64,000 nt of DNA, from contig NZ_BLAY01000030.1 in assembly GCF_020521235.1 (NCBI RefSeq), forward strand, positions 1 through 64,000, in the 5' to 3' direction. Made by a program: the position numbers and the translations under genes. Source of the stretch: Microseira wollei NIES-4236 (GTDB taxonomy: Bacteria; Cyanobacteriota; Cyanobacteriia; Cyanobacteriales; Aerosakkonemataceae). Below are positions 54,410-64,000 of this stretch, piece after piece; the stretch's first letter is position 1; each line of letters opens with the position of its first letter. The notes under the pieces were generated by a model that was not told the DNA's origin, searched no databases, and saw only the letters and a list, made by a program, of their open reading frames with translations.

Positions 54410-56611
54410 ATGCCTCCACAGCCAATCGAGACGCACCTGCCAAGATTAGGGCAAGATCCAGATATAATTGCCAATCAGCCGCAGTGGGCGCGAGCCAGCT
54501 TCGAACCGTCCGGGCGACTTTTCACCTGCAACGAAAGATTTTCTCAGCTTTGGGGACTTTCCCCCGATTGGCTGCTCTTGGCGCCCGATTGGCAAGAGGT
54601 ATTTTCCCATTTGGTAAGGCGGGGCTATTGGGATCAGGAGCTATTGACACAAATCGTCACAGCACTAGATTTGACGGAAATAGAAACCCTTTCGTTCTGC
54701 ATTCAGCAAAACAACGGCTACTGCTATGAAGTGTACGTCGGGGTTACCGCCGATGGAGGACGCCAGTTTGATTTTTGGGATATCAGCGGCTATCTGCGCC
54801 CGCAAGTAAATAGTAACCCAGAGGTTCGCCGCCTGACGTTTTTGTTGGGACTGATGGAACGGCTACAACCTGCTTCTGATTTGCGAGAAATCGGGCAGTT
54901 TGCGCTGTCGTACCTGGTAGAAGCAATGGGTGCAGCGTTTGGCGATGTCAAGGTGATCGGCAAGACTGGATCGGATCGCACTGCTGGGATGTTAATTAAC
55001 CACATCTCTGGTCAATTTATTGCCACCCACGGCGAAATTGCGGTAGGGGAAATGCAGGCGGTGCTGAAACAGGGTATCCCCTACGGTCAAGGGTTACTCT
55101 GGGAAGTGGTGGAAACGGGAAAACCGCTGTTTGTGGAAGATTATCATAACCATCCCAAAGCACTGGGGGGATTTCGCCATCCTGGGATTGGTCAATTGGG
55201 TATCTTTCCCATCCCCAGCGCTGACGGTAGGATTATCGGCGTGTTAACCCTGGAATGCCGCACCCAGATGAAACTGCAAGAAGCACCGCAACAAGATATG
55301 CTGATGGCGGCTTGCCGCATGTTGGGGGTGGCGATCGAACGCGCCCAAGCAGAAGAGCGTTTGCGCCAGATTAACGAGGATTTAGAGCGAGCTTCCCAGC
55401 TAAAATCCGAGTTTCTCGCCTCGATGTCCCACGAACTCCGCACGCCGCTTCACAGCATTCTGGGATTTTCCGATTTGTTGAGCAGGCAAATTGGGGGGAG
55501 TTTGAGCGATCGCCAACTCGGCTATGTCCAGATTATCGAAAAAAGCGGTCACCACTTGTTGCAGTTGATTAACGATATTTTGGATTTGTCCAAAATCGAA
55601 GCAGGTAAGGTAGAACTCGAACTCGCCCCCGTCTCGATTCAACATCTGTGTACCGAATGCTTGAAAATGATCCAGCCCCGTGCGGATAAAAAGCATCTGG
55701 CGCTTTCGTTTGAACTCGATTACCGCCTACAGCAGGTCGTTTTGGACGAGCGTCGAGTTGGCCAGATGTTGATTAATTTACTCTCCAATGCGGTCAAGTT
55801 TACCCCCGAGGGTGGGTCTATCAAGCTCAGCGGTCGCATGGCTGATGGCGCCCAGTTGCTAAAACAATATCGCCCCGACCGCTCTTTGATCAATCCTAAA
55901 ACTCCTTACCTGTGTCTAGAAGTCAAAGACTCTGGTATCGGCATTCCTAAAGATAAGTGGCACTTGCTGTTTAGGTCGTTCCAGCAGATCGATGCCTCGT
56001 TAACCAGAAGTCACGAAGGCACTGGGTTAGGGTTGGCGTTGACCAAGCGATTGGCAGAACTCCACGGCGGTCATGTCTCCCTCGAATCTGAAGAAAACCA
56101 AGGCAGTAGTTTCCGCATTTGGTTACCGATGACCGAGATGCAAAAGCCGCCCGTTATCGGCACTCAGTGGTCAGGGGATGCGGGTAAAGCACTATTGACC
56201 CAAGACAACAGACTGACCGCTGATAAACGGGTTTTGGTGGTAGAAGATCAGCCCTATAACCAACAACTCCTGACTGAGGTATTACAGTTAGAAGGTTACG
56301 GAGTTGAGTTGGTCTGCGACGGGCGCGCGATGCTGGAGCGAATTGGCTCGCCGCTGGTATCGCCGCAATCCCTGCCAAACTTGATTTTGATGGATATCCA
56401 ACTGCCAGGGGTAGATGGTTTTGAACTGATCCGTCAGATTAAAGCTCACCCTTTGTGGCAGAAAATACCCGCGATCGCTGTCACCGCAATGGCAATGGCA
56501 GGCGATCGCGATCGCACTCTCGCCGCCGGTGCCGACGCCTACGTCAGCAAGCCCTTAAATATCGAGCAATTGCTCACTGCCATCCGTTCTTTTTCTGGAA
56601 CACGAGGATAA
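54410..56611 (+). CDS. Hybrid sensor histidine kinase with PAS, GAF and receiver domains
   Basis: 733 residues, no membrane segment. A PAS-like domain (about 25-128), a GAF domain (140-315) and a short coiled coil come first. The HisKA box SHELRTPLHSIL has H341; the HATPase blocks are INLLSNAVKFTPEGG, VKDSGIGIP and GTGLGLALTKRLAELHGG. A C-terminal receiver (610-725) has phospho-acceptor D662 in LILMDIQLPG and K in YVSKPL. The signal is unknown; GAF domains can bind chromophore, but no bilin cysteine motif was assigned. No response regulator gene is adjacent. Confidence 0.92.
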   Translation: MPPQPIETHLPRLGQDPDIIANQPQWARASFEPSGRLFTCNERFSQLWGLSPDWLLLAPDWQEVFSHLVRRGYWDQELLTQIVTALDLTEIETLSFCIQQNNGYCYEVYVGVTADGGRQFDFWDISGYLRPQVNSNPEVRRLTFLLGLMERLQPASDLREIGQFALSYLVEAMGAAFGDVKVIGKTGSDRTAGMLINHISGQFIATHGEIAVGEMQAVLKQGIPYGQGLLWEVVETGKPLFVEDYHNHPKALGGFRHPGIGQLGIFPIPSADGRIIGVLTLECRTQMKLQEAPQQDMLMAACRMLGVAIERAQAEERLRQINEDLERASQLKSEFLASMSHELRTPLHSILGFSDLLSRQIGGSLSDRQLGYVQIIEKSGHHLLQLINDILDLSKIEAGKVELELAPVSIQHLCTECLKMIQPRADKKHLALSFELDYRLQQVVLDERRVGQMLINLLSNAVKFTPEGGSIKLSGRMADGAQLLKQYRPDRSLINPKTPYLCLEVKDSGIGIPKDKWHLLFRSFQQIDASLTRSHEGTGLGLALTKRLAELHGGHVSLESEENQGSSFRIWLPMTEMQKPPVIGTQWSGDAGKALLTQDNRLTADKRVLVVEDQPYNQQLLTEVLQLEGYGVELVCDGRAMLERIGSPLVSPQSLPNLILMDIQLPGVDGFELIRQIKAHPLWQKIPAIAVTAMAMAGDRDRTLAAGADAYVSKPLNIEQLLTAIRSFSGTRG

Positions 56612-57059
56612 AGATGTGGGAGATAAGGGGCAAAAGGGGCTCCAGGGGAATTTGAATGTACATTCTCCCCATCTCCCCTGCTCCCCATCTCCCCTGCTCC
56701 CCATCTCCCCTGCTCCCCATCTCCCCTGCTCCCCATCGCCTCTGCTCCCCATCTCCCCATCTTTCGGGGATGCCGTAAAAATTAATACTGATTTGCGTTG
56801 ATTTCCTATAGGGGCACACTTTGACGGCAATCGCCCCTCTTTCTCAATGGCATCTCTCCCACAGGTCTGATTCTGATTGGGATAAATTTGTGTTTTAATG
56901 ATTATTGGGATAATTGTTGCGTTTTGTAAAAAACTTTAATCACCCAGCCCCTAGGTATAATTCCACACAGTCAACATGGCGATCGACGAGGATGAAGCGG
57001 GTGCATCTACTGTTAGCGGCTGGGCGATTAACTCTCGCAGGAGTAGTTCCAATACCATA
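56612..57059. other. Gap with 18-bp tandem repeats upstream of the IscB locus
   Basis: 448 bases. CCCATCTCCCCTGCTCCC units repeat with an 18-bp period at 56667-56755. GGGGAATTTGAATGTACATTC (56645-56665) begins the block. Then AT-rich DNA leads to the omega RNA. Some short reading frames occur but none is supported. Confidence 0.7.
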
Positions 57060-57300
57060 TCAAAAGTGCGTCAAGAACTCGCCGTTAAGTCCGAAGGACT
57101 ATAACGGGAGCTTGTGAAAGCTCTAACTTGACCAGACTAAGTTCAAAGAGAACTACGTTATTCAGCTCATGAAACCTACAGATACGTGCCAGTTTGTAGC
57201 TCTTTCGTACAGTTTTAAACAGGTCTAACGAGTTAAACCAGTGAGCTGTACTCAATAAGGTTGAATAACATTGTCGAGGCCAACTTAACCAGTAATGAGA
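57060..57300 (+). ncRNA. IscB omega RNA (with guide near its 5' end)
   Basis: The 230 bases before iscB are structured as in IscB loci. AGTCC-GAA-GGACT (57088-57100) lies inside CCGTTA/TAACGG (57082-57087 and 57102-57107). GAGCTT-GTGA-AAGCTC (57108-57123) follows, and further stem-forming stretches run to GAGTTAAACCAGTG. In IscB systems the guide lies 5' of the scaffold, here about 57040-57070. The exact ends are estimates. Confidence 0.7.
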
Positions 57301-57309
57301 GGTGCAGTA

Positions 57310-58593
57310 ATGCGCGTTTTCGTACTAGATAAAAACTTAAAACCTCTTGACCCTTGCCATCCAGCACGGGCAAGAGAACTACTGAAAAAAGGGAGAGCTA
57401 AGGTATTTAAGCGCTATCCATTCGCTATTGTTCTGCAAGACAGGACTGTTGAAAAATCTACAGTTCATCCCCACCGAATTAAAATCGACCCGGGCAGCAA
57501 AACAACTGGTATTGCGGTTGTTCAAGAAGAGACGGGACCTGTCACAAACGCTCTAGAAATCTCTCACAGAGGACAACAAATTAAAGACGCCCTTGTGTCT
57601 AGGAGGTCATTAAGAAGAGGTCGTCGTAACCGCAAAACCCGTTACCGCAAGCGTCGTTTTTTAAACAGAACCCGCAAACAGAGTTGGCTGCCACCATCTC
57701 TTGAAAGTCGAATTGCCAATATTGAAACTTGGGTAAAGCGAATCAGAAAACTTGGCTCAGTCACCGCGATTTCTCAAGAGCTGGTCAAGTTCGACTTACA
57801 GCAAATGCAGAACCCCGAAAATAGCGGGGTAGAGTATCAAATTGGTGAACTGCTCGGCTTTGAAGTTAAAGAGTATTTACTTCAAAAATGGGGTAGGAAA
57901 TGTGCTTACTGCGGTATTGAAAATGTCCCTTTTGAGATTGAACACATTCTGGCTCGAAGCAAGGGGGGTTCTAATCGAGTCAGCAACCTTTGTCTTAGCT
58001 GTCATTCCTGCAACCAAGCTAAGGGTAACAAGTCTGTTGAGGAGTTTTTGAAGAAGAAACCTGAAGTTCTTAGACGGGTTATAGCTCAAGTAAAAGCACC
58101 TCTTAAGGACGCTGCTGCTGTTAACACTACTTGCTGGGAATTGTACAGAAGACTTCAGTTAACGGGTTTACCTGTAGAGGTAGGTTCCGGTGGTCGAACA
58201 AAGTTCAACCGCAAGACTAGGGGTATAGAAAAACATCACTGGACTGATGCAGCTTGTGTTGGGGCATCGACTCCCGAACGCATACTTCTCAATGGCATTA
58301 AACCTTTAATTGTTAAAGCTAAAGGACACGGGAGAAGGCAGCGCTGTGGGACTGACCGTTACGGCTTTCCCATTCGTCATGCTCCAGCTCAGAAGTTCTT
58401 CATGGGATTTCAGACTGGAGATTTAGTAAAAGCAGATATCAAAACGGGCAAATACGCAGGCGTATACACGGGTCGAATTGCTATCCGATTTAAGCCAAGT
58501 TTCAAACTGACAACAGGAGGTAAGAGTTTTGACGTGCATCCCAAATATTTGAAAACAATTCACAAGGCTGATGGCTACGAATATGTATCTTGA
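57310..58593 (+). CDS. iscB: IscB RNA-guided nuclease
   Basis: 427 residues from the ATG giving MRVFVLDKNLKPLDPCHPAR, the PLMP domain; an ATG at 57295 is less typical. RuvC-I has D60 (KIDPGSKTTGIAV), an Arg-rich bridge helix spans 98-120 (RRSLRRGRRNRKTRYRKRR), and RuvC-II has E157 (ISQELVKFD). The HNH domain has Cys pairs 198/201 and 231/234 around H212 (EIEHILARSKGG), and RuvC-III has D313 (KHHWTDAACVG). All catalytic residues are present, so it is probably active. IscB is the ancestor-like relative of Cas9 and is guided by the omega RNA just upstream. No TnpA gene is adjacent. Confidence 0.97.
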   Translation: MRVFVLDKNLKPLDPCHPARARELLKKGRAKVFKRYPFAIVLQDRTVEKSTVHPHRIKIDPGSKTTGIAVVQEETGPVTNALEISHRGQQIKDALVSRRSLRRGRRNRKTRYRKRRFLNRTRKQSWLPPSLESRIANIETWVKRIRKLGSVTAISQELVKFDLQQMQNPENSGVEYQIGELLGFEVKEYLLQKWGRKCAYCGIENVPFEIEHILARSKGGSNRVSNLCLSCHSCNQAKGNKSVEEFLKKKPEVLRRVIAQVKAPLKDAAAVNTTCWELYRRLQLTGLPVEVGSGGRTKFNRKTRGIEKHHWTDAACVGASTPERILLNGIKPLIVKAKGHGRRQRCGTDRYGFPIRHAPAQKFFMGFQTGDLVKADIKTGKYAGVYTGRIAIRFKPSFKLTTGGKSFDVHPKYLKTIHKADGYEYVS

Positions 58594-58721
58594 AAATAAG
58601 GAAACGCTCGCGCTCAATTTTAATACTGGCGGCAATTCCCCAGACGCTAAACCATCGGCGGTACTCGCTACGCAAGGGTATTTCCGCGCAGGTTTAGCGT
58701 CCGCCCCCTTGCCGCATTCTA

Positions 58722-59465
58722 GGTGGAAATATTAATCAAATCCTAGCGGAAAAATTGCGGCTATTTGTCCCGGATCAATTCTTACGCCGCATTGCGCCCA
58801 GCGGTTTAGAATCGATTGAGTTAGGAAACGTTAAAGAAGAAGAAATCGCGGTTTTATTCGGCGATATTCGCGGTTTTACCGGCATTTATGAATCTCAATC
58901 AGCGGGAGAAACTTTTAAATGGCTGAATGGTTTCTTCACCCGGATGAATGTTTGCATTAATGCCAATAACGGTTTTATCGATAAATATCTCGGCGACGCC
59001 CTCATGGCAATTTTCGATCGCGCGGGACTAAAGGCGCAAGATGCTTTAAATGCGGCGGTAATGATGCAACAAAGCGTGAAGGAATTTAATAGAAATCTGG
59101 TCGATTACAATCTAACTAAACCGATTAAAATCGGCATTGGAATTGACACGGGGATTGCTGCTATCGGTGCTTTGGGTGCGGAGGGACGCCTAGACTCGAC
59201 TGCGATTGGGGATGTGGTGAATACGGCGGCGCGACTGCAAGAGTTAACCAAGCATTACGGCTGTGGCATTATTGTCTCCAAGGCAACAATCGCTCGCTTA
59301 GATCGACCAGAGTTATTTTACCTGCGCTGGCTCGACCGCGTGACGCCTCGCGGGAAGCAGCAGGCGCAAGACATCTATGAAGTGCAAGGAATTGCAGCGC
59401 AGCGCGCGATCGCTGAACCTATCTTAGAGCCTGGAGTGCAAGCTTGGCAGGCGGGAACCATTTAG
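58722..59465 (+). pseudogene. 5'-truncated adenylate/guanylate cyclase
   Basis: A class III cyclase catalytic domain is intact: ILAEKLRLFVPDQFLRRIAP, then FGDIRGFTG (metal Asp), FIDKYLGDALMAIFD (second Asp, with the Lys typical of adenylate cyclases) and GDVVNTAARLQELTK. Homologues have sensor domains (often GAF or CHASE2) before this, but here the frame opens only from about 58722 with no ATG; a TTG at 58755 is the only nearby start. The upstream DNA (58594-58721) has inverted repeats GACGCTAAACC and GGTTTAGCGTC. I call it a truncated gene; it might still be expressed from TTG. Confidence 0.65.
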
Positions 59466-59468
59466 CTT

Positions 59469-59633
59469 TTACTTGCTAAAAGGCCAACCAGATCGCCGAT
59501 CGTAGTTGGAAGCGATCGCCAATAACAACCCACCTAGTATAAACATTGGCAATGGCGGCGACAAGTGTTTCGCCCACTCCAACAGTTGTCCCAACACGAA
59601 CAACAATAACACACTAGCCAGCCAGAGTTTCAC
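59469..59633 (-). CDS. 54-residue membrane protein, GTG start
   Basis: On the minus strand the frame starts at GTG 59633 after a strong ribosome site, GAGGAGGTAAGAAG. The product VKLWLASVLLLFVLGQLLEW, with a second hydrophobic stretch PMFILGGLLLAIASNYDRR, has two membrane segments and a basic end (RRSGWPFSK). It looks like a small conserved cyanobacterial protein, by memory. It is convergent with the cyclase fragment (3 bases apart). It is too short for standard ORF lists. Confidence 0.75.
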   Translation of the reverse strand: MKLWLASVLLLFVLGQLLEWAKHLSPPLPMFILGGLLLAIASNYDRRSGWPFSK

Positions 59634-59763
59634 CTTCTTACCTCCTCTCGGCGCCCAAGCGCCTACTACGAACGATAGTTTAGATTTTATCTCCTGTCCG
59701 GTTGGTAGGTTTCGAGTGGTAGAGTGTTACAAGGGAAAGTTTCGCTCTACTGGAGATTTTTAC

Positions 59764-60480
59764 ATGGACGTTACAGTTTCACCCGTCAAACTGAAATATG
59801 CGATCGCTCAATCTGTTGAAGTCGATGGCGTCAATATTGCTTATACCTATGTCAAAGTTAAAGTTCAAAATCTAGCAGCACCCAAAACTGTAGACATTCT
59901 TTATAAAGATTCATCAGGAGCGTGGCTAACCGCACCTATAGATTTAGCATCAAATTATGGAGATTATGACGTTTTTGAATCGATTAACGCTCCTTATGCC
60001 CCCGAATTTGCCATCAGATATACCGTAGATGGAGTTGACTACTGGGATAGTAACTACGGCGCTAATTATAAATTAGTCAGTAACAAGGATAATATCATAG
60101 GGGCTAATGTAATTCTGAATAAAGCTACAGTTAAAACCCATAGTTCTGGGGCTTTTTGGCTGGAAGGAGAAATTTACGTCAAGAAGATTTCTTTTAAGAA
60201 GAGAATTGGTATAATATTTTCAGGAGATGATGGGAAATCCTGGACAGAAACAAACGCCACCTACCAAGGGGTAGAAATAGAAGGAGCATATGACACCATC
60301 TTTAATTCGGCAATAGAAGTCTGGAAATTTAAAACACCGGCTCAAAATTATCCGGTTGAACCAGATTACTTTAGGTTGGCTGTTTATTATAAAAATGATG
60401 AAACGGGCGAAGCGTATTGGGATAATAATTTTGGGCAGGATTATAAAGTAAGCAAAGTGGACGGTTCGAAAATTGAATAA
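59764..60480 (+). CDS. Tandem CBM21 carbohydrate-binding protein
   Basis: 238 residues from the ATG at 59764, which has CTGGAG seven bases upstream; a longer frame from 59506 has no ribosome site and covers the minus-strand gene. Two CBM21-like beta domains are seen: about 1-110, ending YWDSNYGANYKLV, and 118-235, ending YWDNNFGQDYKV, the YWDNN-type sugar site. CBM21 binds starch or glycogen. No catalytic domain or signal peptide is present, so binding to cytosolic glycogen is inferred, as for glycogen-targeting regulators. Confidence 0.75.
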   Translation: MDVTVSPVKLKYAIAQSVEVDGVNIAYTYVKVKVQNLAAPKTVDILYKDSSGAWLTAPIDLASNYGDYDVFESINAPYAPEFAIRYTVDGVDYWDSNYGANYKLVSNKDNIIGANVILNKATVKTHSSGAFWLEGEIYVKKISFKKRIGIIFSGDDGKSWTETNATYQGVEIEGAYDTIFNSAIEVWKFKTPAQNYPVEPDYFRLAVYYKNDETGEAYWDNNFGQDYKVSKVDGSKIE

Positions 60481-60511
60481 TTAACTCAAGTTGCTAGTTA
60501 TCTATCGAAGA

Positions 60512-60590
60512 GCGGCTAATGGCTAATGGCTAATGGCTAATGGCTAATGTCAGAAAAAATCATATATTAGCAATTAGCAATTAGCAAGCT
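60512..60590. repeat. Heptamer repeats (GGCTAAT / TTAGCAA)
   Basis: Five GGCTAAT units, a short spacer with ATATATTAGC, then AATTAGCAATTAGCAA. It is the same type as at 8347-8433. Confidence 0.85.
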
Positions 60591-60613
60591 GGCAACGCCG
60601 AAGCGTTAATTAA

Positions 60614-60644
60614 AAAAACCCGGTTTTTTAGAAAAACCGGGTTT
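60614..60644 (+). terminator. Strong hairpin terminator before ligA
   Basis: AAACCCGGTTTTT pairs with AAAAACCGGGTTT around TAG, upstream of ligA and downstream of the CBM21 gene. It is A-rich before and T-containing after. Confidence 0.7.
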
Positions 60645-60648
60645 CTGA

Positions 60649-62775
<2,127 letters not shown>

Positions 62776-62847
62776 AGAGGTTTTCAGTCGTTTTGCTTAT
62801 AATCAGTTAAAATCTGCCATCCAAAATCTACAATCTAAAATCAATTA

Positions 62848-63777
62848 ATGCTGCATCAAAGTTCTGGTAAATGGCGTTTAGGTCTATCCCTATCGCTGGT
62901 AACTGTATTCTTGTGGGGTCTTCTACCTATTGCCCTATCGGTGACGCTGCAAGCGCTTGATGTGTATACGGTCACCTGGTTTCGCTTTCTAGTTTCATTT
63001 GGAATATTAGCCGTTTATTTAGCAGGAAGGAAGCAATTACCACCGCTTGACAAATTGCGTTCGATGCCCTTTGGTTTGCTAGCGATCGCTACGATCTTTC
63101 TAGCTTTAAATTACATCCTTTATCTACAAGGATTAGCGCTGACAGCACCCGCTAATGCCCAAGTTCTGATTCAACTAGCTCCTGTTTTAATGGGGTTGGG
63201 AGGTTTGGTAATTTTTAAGGAACGTTATACGCTCCGTCAATGGGTGGGAGTGAGTGTATTAACCCTGGGATTTGTCCTGTTTTTTAATGAAAGATTAAGC
63301 AATTTGATTGCAGCTAAAGGACAATATTTGCTCGGCAGCGGGATTATTGCAATCGCAGCAGCAGTGTGGGCAATTTATGCTTTGGCGCAAAAGCAATTAC
63401 TGCAAAAATTACCTTCTTCTAATATCATGCTGCTAATTTATGGCGGCTGCGCGTTATTGTTTAGCCCGTTTGCTCAGCCACAATTGCTACTCACAATGAG
63501 TTTGCTACATTGGGGAATGCTGCTTTTTTGCGCTTTGAATACCGTACTCGCTTACGGATCTTTTGCGGAAGCTTTGGAACATTGGGAAGCTTCGCGGGTG
63601 AGTGCAGTATTGGCTTTGGCTCCGATTGTAACTTTAATATCGGTGTGGGGTGTAGGGTGGCTAATACCGAATTTAATTGCACGGGAAGCTATCACAATAT
63701 TGGGAGTTTTTGGGGCGGTTTTGGTGGTAGGTGGATCGATAGCGATCGCTTTGGGCAAAAAATCGGTAAATCGGTAA
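62848..63777 (+). CDS. EamA-family (DMT) transporter
   Basis: 309 residues with ten membrane segments and two EamA domains. ALTAPANAQVLIQLAPVLMG and WEASRVSAVLALAPIVTLIS are the repeated EamA motifs. Substrates of this family are metabolites such as amino acids or nucleosides; the substrate here is unknown. It is the last gene. Confidence 0.9.
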   Translation: MLHQSSGKWRLGLSLSLVTVFLWGLLPIALSVTLQALDVYTVTWFRFLVSFGILAVYLAGRKQLPPLDKLRSMPFGLLAIATIFLALNYILYLQGLALTAPANAQVLIQLAPVLMGLGGLVIFKERYTLRQWVGVSVLTLGFVLFFNERLSNLIAAKGQYLLGSGIIAIAAAVWAIYALAQKQLLQKLPSSNIMLLIYGGCALLFSPFAQPQLLLTMSLLHWGMLLFCALNTVLAYGSFAEALEHWEASRVSAVLALAPIVTLISVWGVGWLIPNLIAREAITILGVFGAVLVVGGSIAIALGKKSVNR

Positions 63778-64000
63778 AAATGGGCGATCGCAGATGCTGA
63801 AACCATGATGTGGCGGTAGTTTTACCCCTTGGGCTACTCCAAAAGAGAGTTTATAATAGAAACTCAACGCTCAAACCCTTAATTATATCATGTCCAGTTG
63901 CATCGGTAGCGTTAGGCTAGCAGGTAAGCAGGTGAGCAGGTGAGCAGGTGGGAGGAAAAAAACAGCTTTTCGCACAATCGACTATATACAACCTATTGCC
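63778..64000. other. Right-hand end of the window
   Basis: 223 bases without a gene. TATATCATGTCC at 63885-63896 matches one end of the ATATCATGTCC element family, followed by CATCGGTAGCG. A 9-bp tandem GAGCAGGTG (63921-63952) is shared with 54059-54077. Confidence 0.6.

Noticed and set aside
56555-56830. Minus-strand frames with repeated Met-Gly-Ser-Arg-Gly-Asp-Gly
   Set aside because: These are translations of the CCCATCTCCCCTGCTCC tandem repeat.
56976-57104. Plus-strand 42-codon frame beginning at an ATG before the omega RNA
   Set aside because: It runs into the guide-RNA stems and ends there; codon pattern and context do not support a gene.
59506-59763. N-terminal extension of the CBM21 protein
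   Set aside because: No ribosome site, residues unlike a secreted or folded domain, and the minus strand holds a better gene.

Overview
The window is from a cyanobacterium, most likely a filamentous one. Direct evidence is a photosystem II psbX gene, ycf66, phytoene desaturase and synthase (crtP-crtB), a thylakoid CURT1/CAAD protein, a cyAbrB regulator, a kinase-GUN4 fusion, a Ycf21-type chorismate lyase, very frequent GCGATCGC (HIP1) sites and abundant heptamer repeats (TTAGATT-type and GCTAATT-type). XisH/XisI, HetZ-like, caspase and CHAT-TPR genes and a PEP-CTERM protein fit a filamentous, multicellular-type genome; the exact genus cannot be fixed from the sequence.

Layout. 0-6 kb: a three-copy hairpin tandem repeat, a Ser/Thr kinase with a GUN4 domain, xisH-xisI, two small DNA-binding-like genes, chorismate lyase, and a two-gene DUF5131/TcmP cassette of unknown function. 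6-13 kb: an antitoxin/PIN toxin module between two homologous relic repeats, a ketopantoate-reductase-like gene, a methyltransferase/aldolase pair, a Uma2 gene, a PEP-CTERM beta-propeller protein and tRNA-Leu(GAG). 13-28 kb: mostly housekeeping genes: accC, a YggT gene, psbX, ycf66, two tandem HtrA-type secreted proteases with PPC domains, an SdhB-type iron-sulphur subunit, cyAbrB, a CPBP protease, cobalamin genes cobL and cobH, a 2H phosphoesterase-like gene and holA. 27.5-37.5 kb: an accessory belt with a non-autonomous IS605-like element that keeps a TnpB-type omega RNA, several miniature inverted-repeat elements, a caspase, an AbrB/Doc module, a 1106-residue TPR-CHAT protein and a DUF433/DUF5615 module. 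37.6-50.5 kb: carotenoid genes crtP-crtB, curT-like, nadA, two arsenosugar-type glycosyltransferases, a tldD/tldE pair, a RelE-type operon, an M61 protease and a CRP-family regulator. 50.6-64 kb: an MshEN-like protein, a double-HTH HetZ-like protein, a hybrid histidine kinase, an intact IscB with an upstream omega RNA, a 5'-truncated nucleotide cyclase, a previously missed 54-residue membrane protein, a tandem CBM21 protein, ligA and an EamA transporter.

How the genes work together. crtP and crtB overlap and give the first two steps of carotenoid synthesis. cobL and cobH act in the corrin ring pathway. tldD and tldE form a heterodimeric protease. The two glycosyltransferases are neighbours as in arsenosugar clusters. 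The cyclase fragment and the CRP-like protein suggest cAMP signalling in this organism. Five toxin-antitoxin-like modules (6.4, 31.7, 36.8, 46.5 kb and, more loosely, xisHI) and a dense set of short palindromic repeats make the intergenic DNA unusually structured. The most unusual items are the DUF5131/TcmP cassette, the IscB locus alongside a solitary TnpB-type omega RNA, and a set of miniature elements for which the window itself supplies target-site duplications, an empty site and a core-swapped pair.
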